A stretch of 64,000 nt of DNA, taken from positions 1,116,001-1,180,000 of the forward strand of contig NZ_CP059901.1 of the NCBI RefSeq assembly GCF_014127285.1. The letters are read 5' to 3'. This document shows, in pieces, positions 43,228 through 52,797 of this stretch. This DNA is from Mumia sp. ZJ1417. GTDB lineage: Bacteria; Actinomycetota; Actinomycetes; Propionibacteriales; Nocardioidaceae. The position numbers and the translations under genes are program-made. Numbering within the stretch: position 1 is the stretch's first letter; the number at the start of each line of letters is the position of its first letter. The notes under the pieces are model-generated. The model made no database searches. It saw only the letters and a list, made by a program, of their open reading frames with translations, and was not told the origin of the DNA.

Positions 43228-44739
43228 ATGACCTCACCACGGCTGAGCCTGATGCTCCTCCTCCTGCCGACGGCTGTCGTCGCCGTCGACCTCAACGTCC
43301 TCTTCCTCGCCGTACCCGAGCTCACCGCCGACCTCGGCGCGTCGGCCACCCAGCAGCTCTGGATCACCGATGTGTACGGGCTGGTCGTCGGCGTGCTCGC
43401 CATCGTGGCCGGAGCGGTCGGCGACCGCGTCGGCCGGCGGCGTCTCCTGCTGATCGGCTGCGCGGGATTCCTGGTGGCCTCCGTGCTCGCCGCGTACGCG
43501 ACGACCCCGGAGTCGCTCCTGCTCGCCCGTGTCCTCCAAGGAGTCGCCGGCGCCACCCTCATGCCCTCGACGCTCGCCCTGATCGGCGACGTGTTCCCCG
43601 ACGACGCGGCCCGTGCGCGGGCGATCGGCACCTGGGCGACGTGCCAGTTCGCGTTCGCCTCGCTCGGTCCGGTGGTGGGCGGGGTCCTGCTCCACTGGTT
43701 CTGGTGGGGGTCGGTCTTCCTGCTCGCGGTCCCGACGTGCGCGGTGGTGCTCGTGCTCGGCCGACGGCTGCTCCCGGAGTCACGTCCGGCCGACCGGGCG
43801 CCGCGGGTCGACATGCTCAGCGCCGGTCTGCTCATGGCCGCTCTCCTGGCGCTGTTCACGGCGGTCAAGGCATGCATCCCCGGATCTGCGACGCCGGTGC
43901 CGAGCGCTGCGGTTGCGGTGGCGGTGGTGGTCGCGGCCGGAGTCGCCTTCGTACGCCGTCAGGGCCGCCTCGCCGTCCCGTTCCTCGACCTGGACCTGCT
44001 GCGCGAGCGCGTGATCGTCGTGTCCGTCACGAGCCTGACCCTCGTCGCGGTGGTTCTCGCGGGCACCGGGTTCTGGGTGACGCAGTACCTCCAGTCGGTG
44101 GTCGGCCTCTCGCCCCTGGCCGCAGCGGTGGTGTTCATGCCGATGGGACTGGGCATCGGGGCGGGGTCGTACGCCGCTCCGCTCCTCGCCCGGCGCGTCG
44201 ACCCTGACGTCCTGATCCCGGCCGGTCTGGTCGTTGCAGCGCTGGGGGCGCTCCTGCAGCTGACGGTCTCGGCGGACTCCGCGCCCGGCTACGCGCCGAT
44301 GGTCGTGGCGATCACGCTGACGGCCTTCGGATGCGGGCCGCTGTTCGCCTTCGGCACGCACCGCGTCGTCTCCAGCGCTCCGCCGGCCGCCGCAGGACGG
44401 GCCGCCGCGCTCGCCGAGACGAGCAACCACCTCGGCTCCTCCCTCGGCTTCGCCGCCGTCGGCAGTCTGGCGACGGCGGTGTTCGCGCTGTCGCTGCGGC
44501 CGCTGGCCTCGGGGCTCGACGTCGGTGCTGAGACGGTGACCATGGCGCAGACACGGGCGTTTGCTGAGGGATCGCCGCAACGTGATGCTGTCCTCGACGC
44601 GATCGCGGTGGCAGGGACGGAGGCGCTGCACGCCGTCGGTCTCGGCACGGCGGTCCTGCTGCTCTGCTGTGCCGCCCTCAACGTCCGGAGGCGCATGCCG
44701 CGACGTGCCTCGGCGTCACCGGTAGTGTCCCGTCCGTGA
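43228..44739 (+). CDS. Major facilitator drug exporter (DHA2/EmrB-QacA type)
   Basis: The protein has 503 residues from ATG at 43228, behind AGGGGG. About 14 TM helices are predicted. Motif A between TM2 and TM3 reads GDRVGRRR, and the DHA motif in TM1 is AVDLNVLFLAVPEL. TM5 contains GPVVGGVLL, the antiporter motif C pattern. It probably exports lipophilic cations or antibiotics by proton antiport. The stop overlaps the following lactonase gene by 3 bp. Confidence 0.88.
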   Translation: MTSPRLSLMLLLLPTAVVAVDLNVLFLAVPELTADLGASATQQLWITDVYGLVVGVLAIVAGAVGDRVGRRRLLLIGCAGFLVASVLAAYATTPESLLLARVLQGVAGATLMPSTLALIGDVFPDDAARARAIGTWATCQFAFASLGPVVGGVLLHWFWWGSVFLLAVPTCAVVLVLGRRLLPESRPADRAPRVDMLSAGLLMAALLALFTAVKACIPGSATPVPSAAVAVAVVVAAGVAFVRRQGRLAVPFLDLDLLRERVIVVSVTSLTLVAVVLAGTGFWVTQYLQSVVGLSPLAAAVVFMPMGLGIGAGSYAAPLLARRVDPDVLIPAGLVVAALGALLQLTVSADSAPGYAPMVVAITLTAFGCGPLFAFGTHRVVSSAPPAAAGRAAALAETSNHLGSSLGFAAVGSLATAVFALSLRPLASGLDVGAETVTMAQTRAFAEGSPQRDAVLDAIAVAGTEALHAVGLGTAVLLLCCAALNVRRRMPRRASASPVVSRP

Positions 44740-45749
44740 CGACGACGCAGGCCCTCCTCGGGTGCTACACGACCGACGGTGCTCCCGGCCTGCGCGCGGT
44801 GCGCGTGCACGCGACCGGGGTGATCGAGCCGCTGGGCGCGCTTGCGATGGAGTCGCCGTCGTGCGTCGTCTGGCACCCGACGCTGCCGATCGCGTACGCC
44901 ACGAACGAGACGCTCTCAGGAGGTGTCACGGCCGTCGCCGTCGACGTGACGGGGGAGATGACGGTCGTCGGCGCTGCCTCGACCGGTGCCGCTCCGTGCC
45001 ACGCCGCCGTGACCCGTGACGGACAGTGGTTGCTCACGGCCGACTACCTCGGCGCCACGGTCACGCTCGTCGCGCTCGAGCCCGAGGGACGTCCGTCGGC
45101 GACGGTCGACACGCTCACGCTGCACGGCACAGGGCCGCACCCCGCGCGGCAGGACGCGCCGCACCCGCACATGATCGCCGCCGACGTCGCGGGGGAGGCG
45201 TTGGTCTGCGTCGACCTCGGGACGGACCGGCTGACCTCGCTGACGATCTCCGGGGACGGGCGGCTGCAAGAGAAGGGCTCGTGGCGGCTCCCGCCGGGCA
45301 CGGGGCCACGGCAGGTGGTCACCGCCCCCGATGGCGAGACGGCGCTCGTCGTCGGCGAGCTGTCGGCGACGTTGCTGCACGTACGCCTCGGCGCCTCGGG
45401 CGACGCTGTCGTGCTCGCCGAGGTGCCGACCACGGCGAGCAGTGAGACGACCTGGCCCGCGCAGATCGCGATCACCGCCGACGGTGGCCATGCCCTCGTC
45501 TCCAACCGGGGCCCCGACACGCTCGCGTTCTTCGACCTCCGGTCCGGCACCCTCGACCGGGTCGCCGAGGTCCCGGCCGGCGTCCGGTGGCCGCGCCACT
45601 TCACGCTCGCCGGTGCGCACCTCCTCGTCGCGGGGGAGCAGTCCGACACGATCGTGTCGTACGAGCTCGGCGGCGCCGACCTGATAGGCGGCTTCACGAG
45701 CCGGTTCTCGACGCCTGCCCCGACGTGGGTCGCGCTCGGGCCGTCGTAG
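44736..45749 (+). CDS. Lactonase-family seven-bladed beta-propeller protein
   Basis: The protein has 337 residues from GTG at 44736, within the MFS stop. It resembles the 6-phosphogluconolactonase (Pgl/YkgB) propeller family: LLGCYTTDGAPG at the start, PSCVVWHPTLPIAYATNE, DGQWLLTADYLGATV, the PHPHMIAAD block, and WPAQIAITADGGHALVSNRG, then WPRHFTL near the end. It probably hydrolyses a sugar lactone. It appears transcribed with the exporter, which is not an obvious functional pair. Confidence 0.85.
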   Translation: MTTTQALLGCYTTDGAPGLRAVRVHATGVIEPLGALAMESPSCVVWHPTLPIAYATNETLSGGVTAVAVDVTGEMTVVGAASTGAAPCHAAVTRDGQWLLTADYLGATVTLVALEPEGRPSATVDTLTLHGTGPHPARQDAPHPHMIAADVAGEALVCVDLGTDRLTSLTISGDGRLQEKGSWRLPPGTGPRQVVTAPDGETALVVGELSATLLHVRLGASGDAVVLAEVPTTASSETTWPAQIAITADGGHALVSNRGPDTLAFFDLRSGTLDRVAEVPAGVRWPRHFTLAGAHLLVAGEQSDTIVSYELGGADLIGGFTSRFSTPAPTWVALGPS

Positions 45750-45767
45750 CCGCCCGCGCGCCGGGCC

Positions 45768-47210
45768 TCACTGCAGCGCGGCCGTGAGGCGCATGACGTT
45801 GTCGATGTACGCCGAGGTGCGTCCGCGGGCGAGCCACTCGTCGAGCGTGAGCTCCTTGGAGATGCGGCGGTACGCGTCCTCGACCGCACGCACCTTTGCC
45901 ACGATGTTCGCCCCGAGCATCATCAGCGAGACCTCGTAGTTGAGCGCGAACGAGCGCATGTCCATGTTGCTCGATCCCAGGACCGCCACGTCCTCGTCGA
46001 CGCTGAAGAACTTCGCGTGGAGGATCGCCGGCGCCGGGTAGAAGTAGATGCGGACACCGGCGCGCAGCAGCGCCTCGTAGTAGGAGCGCTGTGCGTGGAA
46101 CACCATGAACTGGTCGCCCTGCTCGCTGACGAACAGCTCGACCTCCACGCCGCGCTGCGCCGCCGTCGTCACGGCGTACAGGAGCGATTCGTCCGGGACG
46201 AAGTAGGGGCTGGTGATCGAGAGGCGCTGCTGCGCGGAGTAGATGAGCGTCGTGAAGAGTCGCAGGTTGTTCTCGGTCGCGAAGCCGGGACCACTCGGGA
46301 TCACCTGTGCCTCGACGTCGCCGGCAGCCGGGGCGATGGTGCCGATCTCGTCCTCGAGCCGCTGGCCCGTCTCGCTGTACCAGTCGGTCGCGAAGAGGAC
46401 GTTGAGAGCCGTCGCGGCCGGTCCCTCGACCCGCGCCATCAGCTCGACCCACTCGCGACCGGCCTGGTGGTTCTTGGGCTTGTTGTAGCCGGGCTCGGTG
46501 AGGTTCTGCGAGCCGGTGAACGCGACGCTGCCGTCGACGACCAGGATCTTGCGGTGGTTGCGGAGATCAGGTCGGCGCCACTGCCCCTTGAGGGGGTGGA
46601 TCGGGAGCATGGCGTGCGCGTCGATCCCGGCGGCGTCGAGCCTCGCGAGGAAGTCCTGGTAGCCCGGGATCCCGCGCGAGCCGAGGTGGTCGAACAGGAA
46701 CCGCACCGTCACCCCGCGCTCCTGCGCGCCCACCAGCGCCTCGAAGAACGGCGCGGTCACGTCGTCCCACGCGCAGATGTAGAACTCGACGTGGACGAAG
46801 GACTGCGCGCGTCCGATCTGCGCCGTCATCGCCGCGATGCTGTCGGCGTATCCGGGGAACAGCATCACCGCGTTGCCCGGCATCGCCGGAAGGGCGCCGA
46901 GCTTGCGGTTCAGCTCAGCGGCGGAGCGTACGTACGCGGGCCCGTCGAAGTCGTCGCCCAGCGTCGGGACCGGTGCCGTCCGCTCGACGACCTCGGCGTT
47001 CACCTCGGCCTGCTGCGCGTGGCGGCGACGCCCGAGCGAGGTCCGGCCCAGCATGAGGAAGAGGAGGAGCCCGACGAACGGGATCACCAGGATCAGCAGC
47101 AGCCACGCCATCCCACTCGACGGCCGCCGGTTGCGCGGTACGACACCGAGTGCGATCAGCTTGATCGTCAGGTCCGCGAGATACAGCGCGGTCGCAATCC
47201 AGGCAGCCAT
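45768..47210 (-). CDS. cls: Cardiolipin synthase (phospholipase D family)
   Basis: The protein has 480 residues. Two N-terminal TM helices (with RNRRPSSGMAWLLLILVIPF) are followed by two PLD catalytic halves. HKD motif 1 is HRKILVVDGSVAFTGSQN and motif 2 is HAKFFSVDEDVAVLGSSN. The length and TM pair match ClsA-type bacterial cardiolipin synthases. It condenses phosphatidylglycerol into cardiolipin at the membrane. It converges on the lactonase gene. Confidence 0.92.
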   Translation of the reverse strand: MAAWIATALYLADLTIKLIALGVVPRNRRPSSGMAWLLLILVIPFVGLLLFLMLGRTSLGRRRHAQQAEVNAEVVERTAPVPTLGDDFDGPAYVRSAAELNRKLGALPAMPGNAVMLFPGYADSIAAMTAQIGRAQSFVHVEFYICAWDDVTAPFFEALVGAQERGVTVRFLFDHLGSRGIPGYQDFLARLDAAGIDAHAMLPIHPLKGQWRRPDLRNHRKILVVDGSVAFTGSQNLTEPGYNKPKNHQAGREWVELMARVEGPAATALNVLFATDWYSETGQRLEDEIGTIAPAAGDVEAQVIPSGPGFATENNLRLFTTLIYSAQQRLSITSPYFVPDESLLYAVTTAAQRGVEVELFVSEQGDQFMVFHAQRSYYEALLRAGVRIYFYPAPAILHAKFFSVDEDVAVLGSSNMDMRSFALNYEVSLMMLGANIVAKVRAVEDAYRRISKELTLDEWLARGRTSAYIDNVMRLTAALQ

Positions 47211-47268
47211 GACTCACCCTGACGCAGGCGGGGCCCGACGGCCTCACACGCGGAGGGTGAATCGCTGC

Positions 47269-48225
47269 TCACGCCCGCGCGGCGATCAGCCATCCGAGAT
47301 AGACCACGTACGCGAGGACGAACAGCGCGCCTTCGGGACGGCTGATGCGGCGTCCGGTGACGAAGACGGGCACGCAGGCCAGGGCGACCACCGCCATCAG
47401 CACGAGGTCGGCGGTCAGCACCTCGTCGGGCACGGGGACGGCGCCTGGGGCGGCGAGCACGGTGACGCCGAGGATGAAGACGATGTTGTAGACGCTCGAC
47501 CCGATGAGGTTGCCGAGGGCGAGGTCGCGGTCACCGCGGAAGGTCGAGAGCAACGTCGTGACGAGCTCGGGCGCCGACGTGCCGATGGCGATGACGGTGA
47601 GGCCGATGACGGCGTCGCTGACCCCGAGCGACGCCGCGGCGTCGATGGCACCGCTGACGAGAAGGTCGGCCCCGATCACGATGACCACGAGACCGATGAC
47701 GAGGCTGAGCACGTCACGCGCCGCGCTGCCGGTGGTCGCTGCGGAGCCGGCAGCGGTGTCGGCGGGGCGCTCGGCCGCGTCGGCGCGCCCCGCGCGGAGC
47801 ACCCCGTACGTGTAGGCGACGCCGAGGACGATCAGGACGGTGCCTTCGACCGAGGTCAGCGTGCCGTCGCGCCCCATCACGAACACCACGAGCGCGACGG
47901 CCGTGATGACCGGCAGGTCGAACCGCAGCGTGCGCGAGGGGAGCGCGATAGGCCGGATCGCGGCGCTCAGGCCGAGGATCAGCAGCAGATTGACCAGGTT
48001 CGTGCCGATGATGTTGCCCACGGCGAGGCCGCCGCTGTCGCTTCGGGCCGCGTCGATGCCGATCGCGAGCTCCGGCATGCTCGTCCCGAGCGCGACGACG
48101 GTCAGGCCGATGGTGATCGGGGCGACCCCCAGCCGTGCAGCGAGACCGGAGCCTCCGCGTACGAGCAGCTCGGCGCCGACGACGAGAGCGGCGAGTCCGA
48201 GGACCATGACGAGCACCGTCGACAT
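47269..48225 (-). CDS. Calcium/sodium antiporter (CaCA family, YrbG-like)
   Basis: The protein has 318 residues and about ten TM helices. Both alpha repeats are present: VVALGTSMPELAIGIDAARS followed by GNIIGTNLVN, and AIGTSAPELVTTLLSTFRGD followed by GNLIGSSVYN. These hold the cation-binding Glu and Asn residues of the family. It exchanges Ca2+ for Na+ or H+ across the membrane. It has its own short upstream gap and no clear operon partner. Confidence 0.9.
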   Translation of the reverse strand: MSTVLVMVLGLAALVVGAELLVRGGSGLAARLGVAPITIGLTVVALGTSMPELAIGIDAARSDSGGLAVGNIIGTNLVNLLLILGLSAAIRPIALPSRTLRFDLPVITAVALVVFVMGRDGTLTSVEGTVLIVLGVAYTYGVLRAGRADAAERPADTAAGSAATTGSAARDVLSLVIGLVVIVIGADLLVSGAIDAAASLGVSDAVIGLTVIAIGTSAPELVTTLLSTFRGDRDLALGNLIGSSVYNIVFILGVTVLAAPGAVPVPDEVLTADLVLMAVVALACVPVFVTGRRISRPEGALFVLAYVVYLGWLIAARA

Positions 48226-48299
48226 GAGGACACCATGGCAGGGTTCGGGCCCCGTGGGTGGTCAGCGGGCGCGGGTGACGCGCGCCGTACGATCCGGGG

Positions 48300-48887
48300 A
48301 TGCAGCGATCCTCCTCCCGTCCGCTCGCAAGCCTCGCCGTGTTCCTCGGCTCGCGCGACGGCAACGACCCCGCGCTCGTGGAGATGGCGTACGAGGTCGG
48401 TGCGCAGATCGCCGAGCGCGAGATCGAGCTCGTGTACGGCGGGGGTGGCAGCGGGCTCATGGGCGCGCTGTCGCGTGGCGCGCTCGACCACCGGGGGCGC
48501 GTGTACGGCGTGATCCCGTCGTTCATGGTCGAGCGTGAGTGGGGGCGCCGCGACGAGCCGGGCCTCGAGATGCAGGTCGTCGGCACGATGCACCAGCGCA
48601 AGGCGATGATGGCCGACCGTGCCGACGCGTTCCTCGTGCTGCCCGGCGGCCTGGGGACGCTCGAGGAGATGTTCGAGGTGTGGACCTGGCAGACGCTCGG
48701 GCTGCACACCAAGCCGCTCGGCCTGCTCAACCCGGGTGGTTTCTGGGACCCGCTGGTCGCGATGCTCGACCGGATCGCCGACAGCGACTTCATGAGCCGC
48801 GGCCTCGTCGACGCGCTCGTGGTCGACGACGACCTGCCTAACGTCCTCGACGGCCTCGCTGCACAGATCGTGGCAGCGCGGCGCTAG
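48300..48887 (+). CDS. LOG-family protein (cytokinin riboside 5'-monophosphate phosphoribohydrolase type)
   Basis: The protein has 195 residues. The N-terminal Rossmann-like part has YGGGGSGLMGALSRGALD, and the active site shows the family motif PGGLGTLEEMFEVWTWQTLG. An Arg-Lys pair in MHQRKAMMADRADAF completes the LOG pattern. Family members cleave nucleotide 5'-monophosphates to free base and ribose 5-phosphate. The biological substrate in this organism is unknown. It is divergent from the antiporter. Confidence 0.9.
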   Translation: MQRSSSRPLASLAVFLGSRDGNDPALVEMAYEVGAQIAEREIELVYGGGGSGLMGALSRGALDHRGRVYGVIPSFMVEREWGRRDEPGLEMQVVGTMHQRKAMMADRADAFLVLPGGLGTLEEMFEVWTWQTLGLHTKPLGLLNPGGFWDPLVAMLDRIADSDFMSRGLVDALVVDDDLPNVLDGLAAQIVAARR

Positions 48888-48888
48888 C

Positions 48889-49872
48889 TCAGGCGACCGA
48901 TCGCCGGAACCCTGCCCGGTAGTCGCCGGGGCTGACGCCGACGTGCCGGACGAACAGTCGCGAGAACGCCGCCGGGTCGCGGTAGCCGACGTCGCGGACG
49001 ACCTCCTGCCACGTCCGGTCGCTGTGCTCGAGGAGGTGCTGGGCGCGGCGCACCCGTACGCGCTGGAGGTAGGCGAGCGGCGTGCTGCCGGTGTCGGCCT
49101 TGTAGCGGCGCAGCATCGTCCGTGTGCTGGTGCCGAACGCCGCGGCGAGCGACGCGAGGTCGTACGGGTCGGCGAGCTGCCGGGTGAGCCAGCGCTCGAC
49201 CTGCGCCGAGAACGCGCTGCCCGTCGACGGGAGCATCGCGCTGTCGACGTACGGCGCCTGGCTGACGCGCGCGTCGTCGACCAGGGCGACGCGTGCGGTG
49301 TGCCGAGCGACGGACGGCCCGCAGTGACGCCCGACGAGGTCGAGGACGAAGTCGTACATGGCGGTGAACCCGGCGGTGGTCGTGACGCCGCCGTCGTTGA
49401 CCACGAGCGCCTCCGGCGTGACCGTCGTGCGGGGGAATCGCCGGGCGAGCAAGTCGGCGAACAACCATGACGTCGTCGCTCGTCGCGCGTCGAGCAGCCC
49501 CGCCTCGCCGGCGAGAAAGGCGCCGACGCAGATCGACACCACCGCGCGACCGGTCTCGGCGTGCGCGCGCATCGCCGCGACCTCCGGGCGCAGGTTTCGC
49601 AGGCGGTCGTCGAGGTCGAGCGACGGGACGAGCGCGAAGCCGGGAACGACCAGGACGTCGACCTCATGCACCGGTCGTATGCCGATCGGCACGTCGCCCG
49701 AGGCGAGGACACGCCGGCGCGGTGAGATCACGGAGGTCTCGAACGGCGCGCGGGTGCCGCCCTGCGCAGCAGACACGTGGGAAGCCATCGTGAGGAGGTC
49801 GACGACGCCGAAGACCTCTGAGGCGAAACAGTCCGGGTAGGCGAGCACACCGACCCGCAGCGCTTCCGTCAT
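48889..49872 (-). CDS. GlxA-type AraC-family regulator (DJ-1/PfpI-like domain plus AraC HTH)
   Basis: The protein has 327 residues. Residues ~1-200 form a DJ-1/PfpI-like domain with the Cys elbow SICVGAFLAGEAGLLDARRA. Residues ~225-325 form the double AraC HTH (LASLAAAFGTSTRTMLRRYK ... VVRDVGYRDPAAFSRLFVRH). It probably senses a metabolite through the N-terminal domain. It converges on the LOG gene and is divergent from the dienelactone hydrolase gene, a likely target. Confidence 0.9.
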   Translation of the reverse strand: MTEALRVGVLAYPDCFASEVFGVVDLLTMASHVSAAQGGTRAPFETSVISPRRRVLASGDVPIGIRPVHEVDVLVVPGFALVPSLDLDDRLRNLRPEVAAMRAHAETGRAVVSICVGAFLAGEAGLLDARRATTSWLFADLLARRFPRTTVTPEALVVNDGGVTTTAGFTAMYDFVLDLVGRHCGPSVARHTARVALVDDARVSQAPYVDSAMLPSTGSAFSAQVERWLTRQLADPYDLASLAAAFGTSTRTMLRRYKADTGSTPLAYLQRVRVRRAQHLLEHSDRTWQEVVRDVGYRDPAAFSRLFVRHVGVSPGDYRAGFRRSVA

Positions 49873-49966
49873 GTGGCGAGATTAGCCCGGATCGTGGCGT
49901 TCTCGCCCCTACGTGCACCGGCCCACAGCGGCGAGGATGGGGCGACACCGAGGAGAGGGAGGCACG

Positions 49967-50788
49967 ATGACGAACGCTGAAGCGAGCACGGAGACGCTCG
50001 AGGGGTTCGTCCGCCGACGGTTTGCGGCGGAGGGCAGCGAGAAGGACGTACACGTCGCGGGGAGCGGACCCGCCGTCGTGGTGATGCCGGAGATGCCGGG
50101 GATCAGCCCGGACGTGCTGCGCTTCGCGCGGTGGGTCTGTGACGCCGGGTTCACGGTGTACGTCCCGTCGCTGTTCGGTGTCGACGGGGCGTACCCGACG
50201 GCCGAGGACGGCGCTGCGGTGATGAAGCGCGCCTGCGTGAGCGCCGAGTTTCGTGCGTTCGCCGGTGGCGGCACCAGCCCGGTCGTGACGTGGCTCCGCG
50301 CGCTGGCACGACTCGCGCACGACGAGTGCGGAGGGCCTGGGGTGGGGGCGATCGGGATGTGCTTCACCGGCAACTTCGCGCTGACGATGACGCTCGAGCC
50401 CTCCGTCATCGCCCCCGTCCTCAGCCAGCCGTCGCTCCCGCTCGACGACCCGGCCGCGCTCGAGATGTCCGCGGAGGACGCCGACGCCGTACGAGAACGC
50501 TTCGTACGCGACGACTTGAGCGCTCTTGCGTACCGTTTCGCCGACGACCGCTGGTGCACGGGACAGCGGTTCGCGGCGTACGAGAAGCTGCTGGGCGACC
50601 GGTTCGACGGCCGCGTCCTCAACGGCGATGCCGCCAATCCGGAACCGCCGCCCTTCTTCCGGGACGTCGTCGGCACACCGCACAGCGTCGTGACCGCGCA
50701 CCTGGTCGACGAGGCCGGGCACCCGACGGTGACCGCGCGGGACGAGATCCTCGCGTACCTGGCGGAGCGATTGCTGCCCGACGCCTGA
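49967..50788 (+). CDS. Dienelactone hydrolase-family protein
   Basis: The protein has 273 residues from ATG at 49967, behind GAGGGAGG. It is an alpha/beta hydrolase with a Cys nucleophile elbow (GAIGMCFTGNFALT), as in dienelactone hydrolases where C-D-H replaces S-D-H. The late His is in EAGHPTVTARDE. Substrates in the family are lactones or activated esters. It faces the GlxA-type regulator across a 94-bp gap. Confidence 0.82.
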   Translation: MTNAEASTETLEGFVRRRFAAEGSEKDVHVAGSGPAVVVMPEMPGISPDVLRFARWVCDAGFTVYVPSLFGVDGAYPTAEDGAAVMKRACVSAEFRAFAGGGTSPVVTWLRALARLAHDECGGPGVGAIGMCFTGNFALTMTLEPSVIAPVLSQPSLPLDDPAALEMSAEDADAVRERFVRDDLSALAYRFADDRWCTGQRFAAYEKLLGDRFDGRVLNGDAANPEPPPFFRDVVGTPHSVVTAHLVDEAGHPTVTARDEILAYLAERLLPDA

Positions 50789-50800
50789 GCGGCGGCGCGC

Positions 50801-51436
50801 TCAGCGGAGACGTCGGTGAAGCTCCTCGACGCCGTCGCCGTCGAGCGCCGCGCAGGAGTCCGGACGGCCCGCCATCGCCATCACCAGGTCGAGGAGGTGG
50901 CCGCGGAGGAGCGGGCCCCTCCCGCTCCGGAACGAGGTGTCGTCGGCCTCCAGCGCCAACCCCTTCACGAGTCCTCGGCTGTTGACCGCGAAGTCCTTCG
51001 CCGCGAAGAAGCGGGCGACCTCGCCGACGGCCACAGGGTCGGGCGTGACGGGGACACCCAGCGGGCGCGCGATGTCCTGACCGTGGACGATCACCTCCCC
51101 GAGCCATGCGGCGTGGTCCTTCGTCGGTGCGGTGGTGCTCGTGGCCGCCCTGCGGAACGCCTCCAGCGTCGCCGCAGGGGTGGCGCCGCGGTAGCGGGCA
51201 AGGCGGCGATCGTTGTGCCTGCTCGCGTTGAAGCCCGCGCCCGCCATGCTGCGGATCCACGCCCAGGTCCCTGTGCTCGCGCCGGCGGTGAGGTGGGCGA
51301 CGACCTGGTCGACGGTCCAGTCGGAGCAGAGGGTCCTGGCACGCCAGTCCTCGTCGCTGAGCCCCTCCAGCATGTCCACGAGCCGAACGCGCTCGGCATG
51401 GATCAGGTCCCAGAAGTGTGCGTCAGTGATGGTCAT
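50801..51436 (-). CDS. Maleylpyruvate isomerase/mycothiol-dependent DinB-like protein
   Basis: The protein has 211 residues. The N-terminal four-helix DinB-like domain has the family signature LCSDWTVDQVVAHLTAGAST. The three metal-binding His of the family fit HL (in VVAHLTAG), HDxx/HG-type residues (EVIVHGQDIARPLG) and a middle His. Mycothiol-using actinomycetes carry many such proteins as maleylpyruvate isomerases or thiol transferases. The precise substrate is unknown. It is divergent from the Bcr/CflA-type exporter (41-bp gap). Confidence 0.82.
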   Translation of the reverse strand: MTITDAHFWDLIHAERVRLVDMLEGLSDEDWRARTLCSDWTVDQVVAHLTAGASTGTWAWIRSMAGAGFNASRHNDRRLARYRGATPAATLEAFRRAATSTTAPTKDHAAWLGEVIVHGQDIARPLGVPVTPDPVAVGEVARFFAAKDFAVNSRGLVKGLALEADDTSFRSGRGPLLRGHLLDLVMAMAGRPDSCAALDGDGVEELHRRLR

Positions 51437-51476
51437 CGCACGCGAGCCTAGTGTCGGATGCGGGTCCTATGCTCCG

Positions 51477-52739
51477 ATGGTGCCGCGTTCCCCTGATGCC
51501 GGTCTGCCCGCGCGTGACGGTCTCCCGCTCCGCCTTCTCCTCGTTCTGGCGCTGTTGTCGGCGACCGCACCGCTGTCGGTCGACTTCTACCTCGCGTCGT
51601 TCCCCGCAATCGCGTCGTCGTTGGAGACCGATGCCGGGGCGGTGCAGCTGACGCTCACCGCGTTCCTCGTCGGGCTCGGTGTGGGGCAGGTGCTCTGGGG
51701 TCCGGTGACCGACCACCTCGGCCGCGTACGCCCGCTGCTCGTCGGGTGCACGGTCAGTACGCTCGCGGCCGCGGTGGCGGTGCTCGCGCCGACGATCGAG
51801 GTGCTCATCGGCGCCCGCTTCGTCCAGGCGCTGGCGGGCGCGGCCGGCATCGTCGTCGCGCGCGCCGTGATCGCCGACCTGCTCGAAGGCTTCGCGGCCG
51901 CTCGGGCGATGTCGCTCATGATGACGATCAACAGCATCGCGCCGGTCGCCGCACCCGCGATCGGCGGTGCGGTCGCCGGGCACGTGCCGTGGCGCGGTGT
52001 CCTCGGGATCGTGCTCGCGGTGACCGTGCTGCAGCTCGTCGGCGCACTCACGACGGTCCGCGAGAGCCTCCCGCCGCAGCGCCGTACGCCGCGGGTCCAG
52101 TACGCCTCGCTGGGACGGCTGTTCGGGCGCCCGGCGTTCCTCGGGTACGCAGCCACCGTGCTGTTCACCTTCGGCGCGCTGATGACGTACATCTCGTCCT
52201 CGTCGTTCGTCTACCAAGGCGTGCTCGGCACGACCGAGCTCGTGTACGGCCTGCTCTTCGCGCTGAACGCGATCGGCCTGACGATCGGCGGTCTGGTGTC
52301 CGCGCGGTTGGCCCGCCGCCGCGTCCACCCCGCCCGTACGGTCAGCCTGGCACTGCCCGTGACCGTCGCGTCGACGGCGGCCGTGCTCGTCGTCGCGGTC
52401 TCGCCGCTCCCCGCATGGGTGCTCGCGATGCCGCTGTTCCCTATGGTCACCAGCGCCGGGTTCGTGATGGGCAACACCAGTGCACTCGCGTTGCAGCAGA
52501 GCCGTGACGTCGCCGGAGCAGGCAGCGCGCTGGTCGGTGGGCTGATGTTCCTCTTCGGTGGCGTCGTCTCGCCGCTCGGCGGCATCGCCGGCGACGACAC
52601 CGCGGTGCCGATGGCGCTCGTGATGGTCGTGTCGAGCGCCTGCGCGCTCGGGAGCTTCGTCCTGACCCGGCGCTACGTGCGCGGCCACCCCGCCGCCGAG
52701 CGGGCGTTCACGGCGGAGGTCGTCACCGCGGACCGATGA
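51477..52739 (+). CDS. Bcr/CflA-type multidrug exporter (MFS, DHA1)
   Basis: The protein has 420 residues from ATG at 51477. About 12 TM helices are predicted. TM1 carries the Bcr/CflA pattern APLSVDFYLASFPAIA. Motif A is GPVTDHLGRVRPLLV. TM5 shows SIAPVAAPAIGGAVAG. It probably exports drugs or related compounds by proton antiport. Confidence 0.88.
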   Translation: MVPRSPDAGLPARDGLPLRLLLVLALLSATAPLSVDFYLASFPAIASSLETDAGAVQLTLTAFLVGLGVGQVLWGPVTDHLGRVRPLLVGCTVSTLAAAVAVLAPTIEVLIGARFVQALAGAAGIVVARAVIADLLEGFAAARAMSLMMTINSIAPVAAPAIGGAVAGHVPWRGVLGIVLAVTVLQLVGALTTVRESLPPQRRTPRVQYASLGRLFGRPAFLGYAATVLFTFGALMTYISSSSFVYQGVLGTTELVYGLLFALNAIGLTIGGLVSARLARRRVHPARTVSLALPVTVASTAAVLVVAVSPLPAWVLAMPLFPMVTSAGFVMGNTSALALQQSRDVAGAGSALVGGLMFLFGGVVSPLGGIAGDDTAVPMALVMVVSSACALGSFVLTRRYVRGHPAAERAFTAEVVTADR

Positions 52740-52797
52740 TTCGAGGAGTCGCTGGCGGTCCACACCCTCGTACCCACCTGACCGTACGGAGGCACCT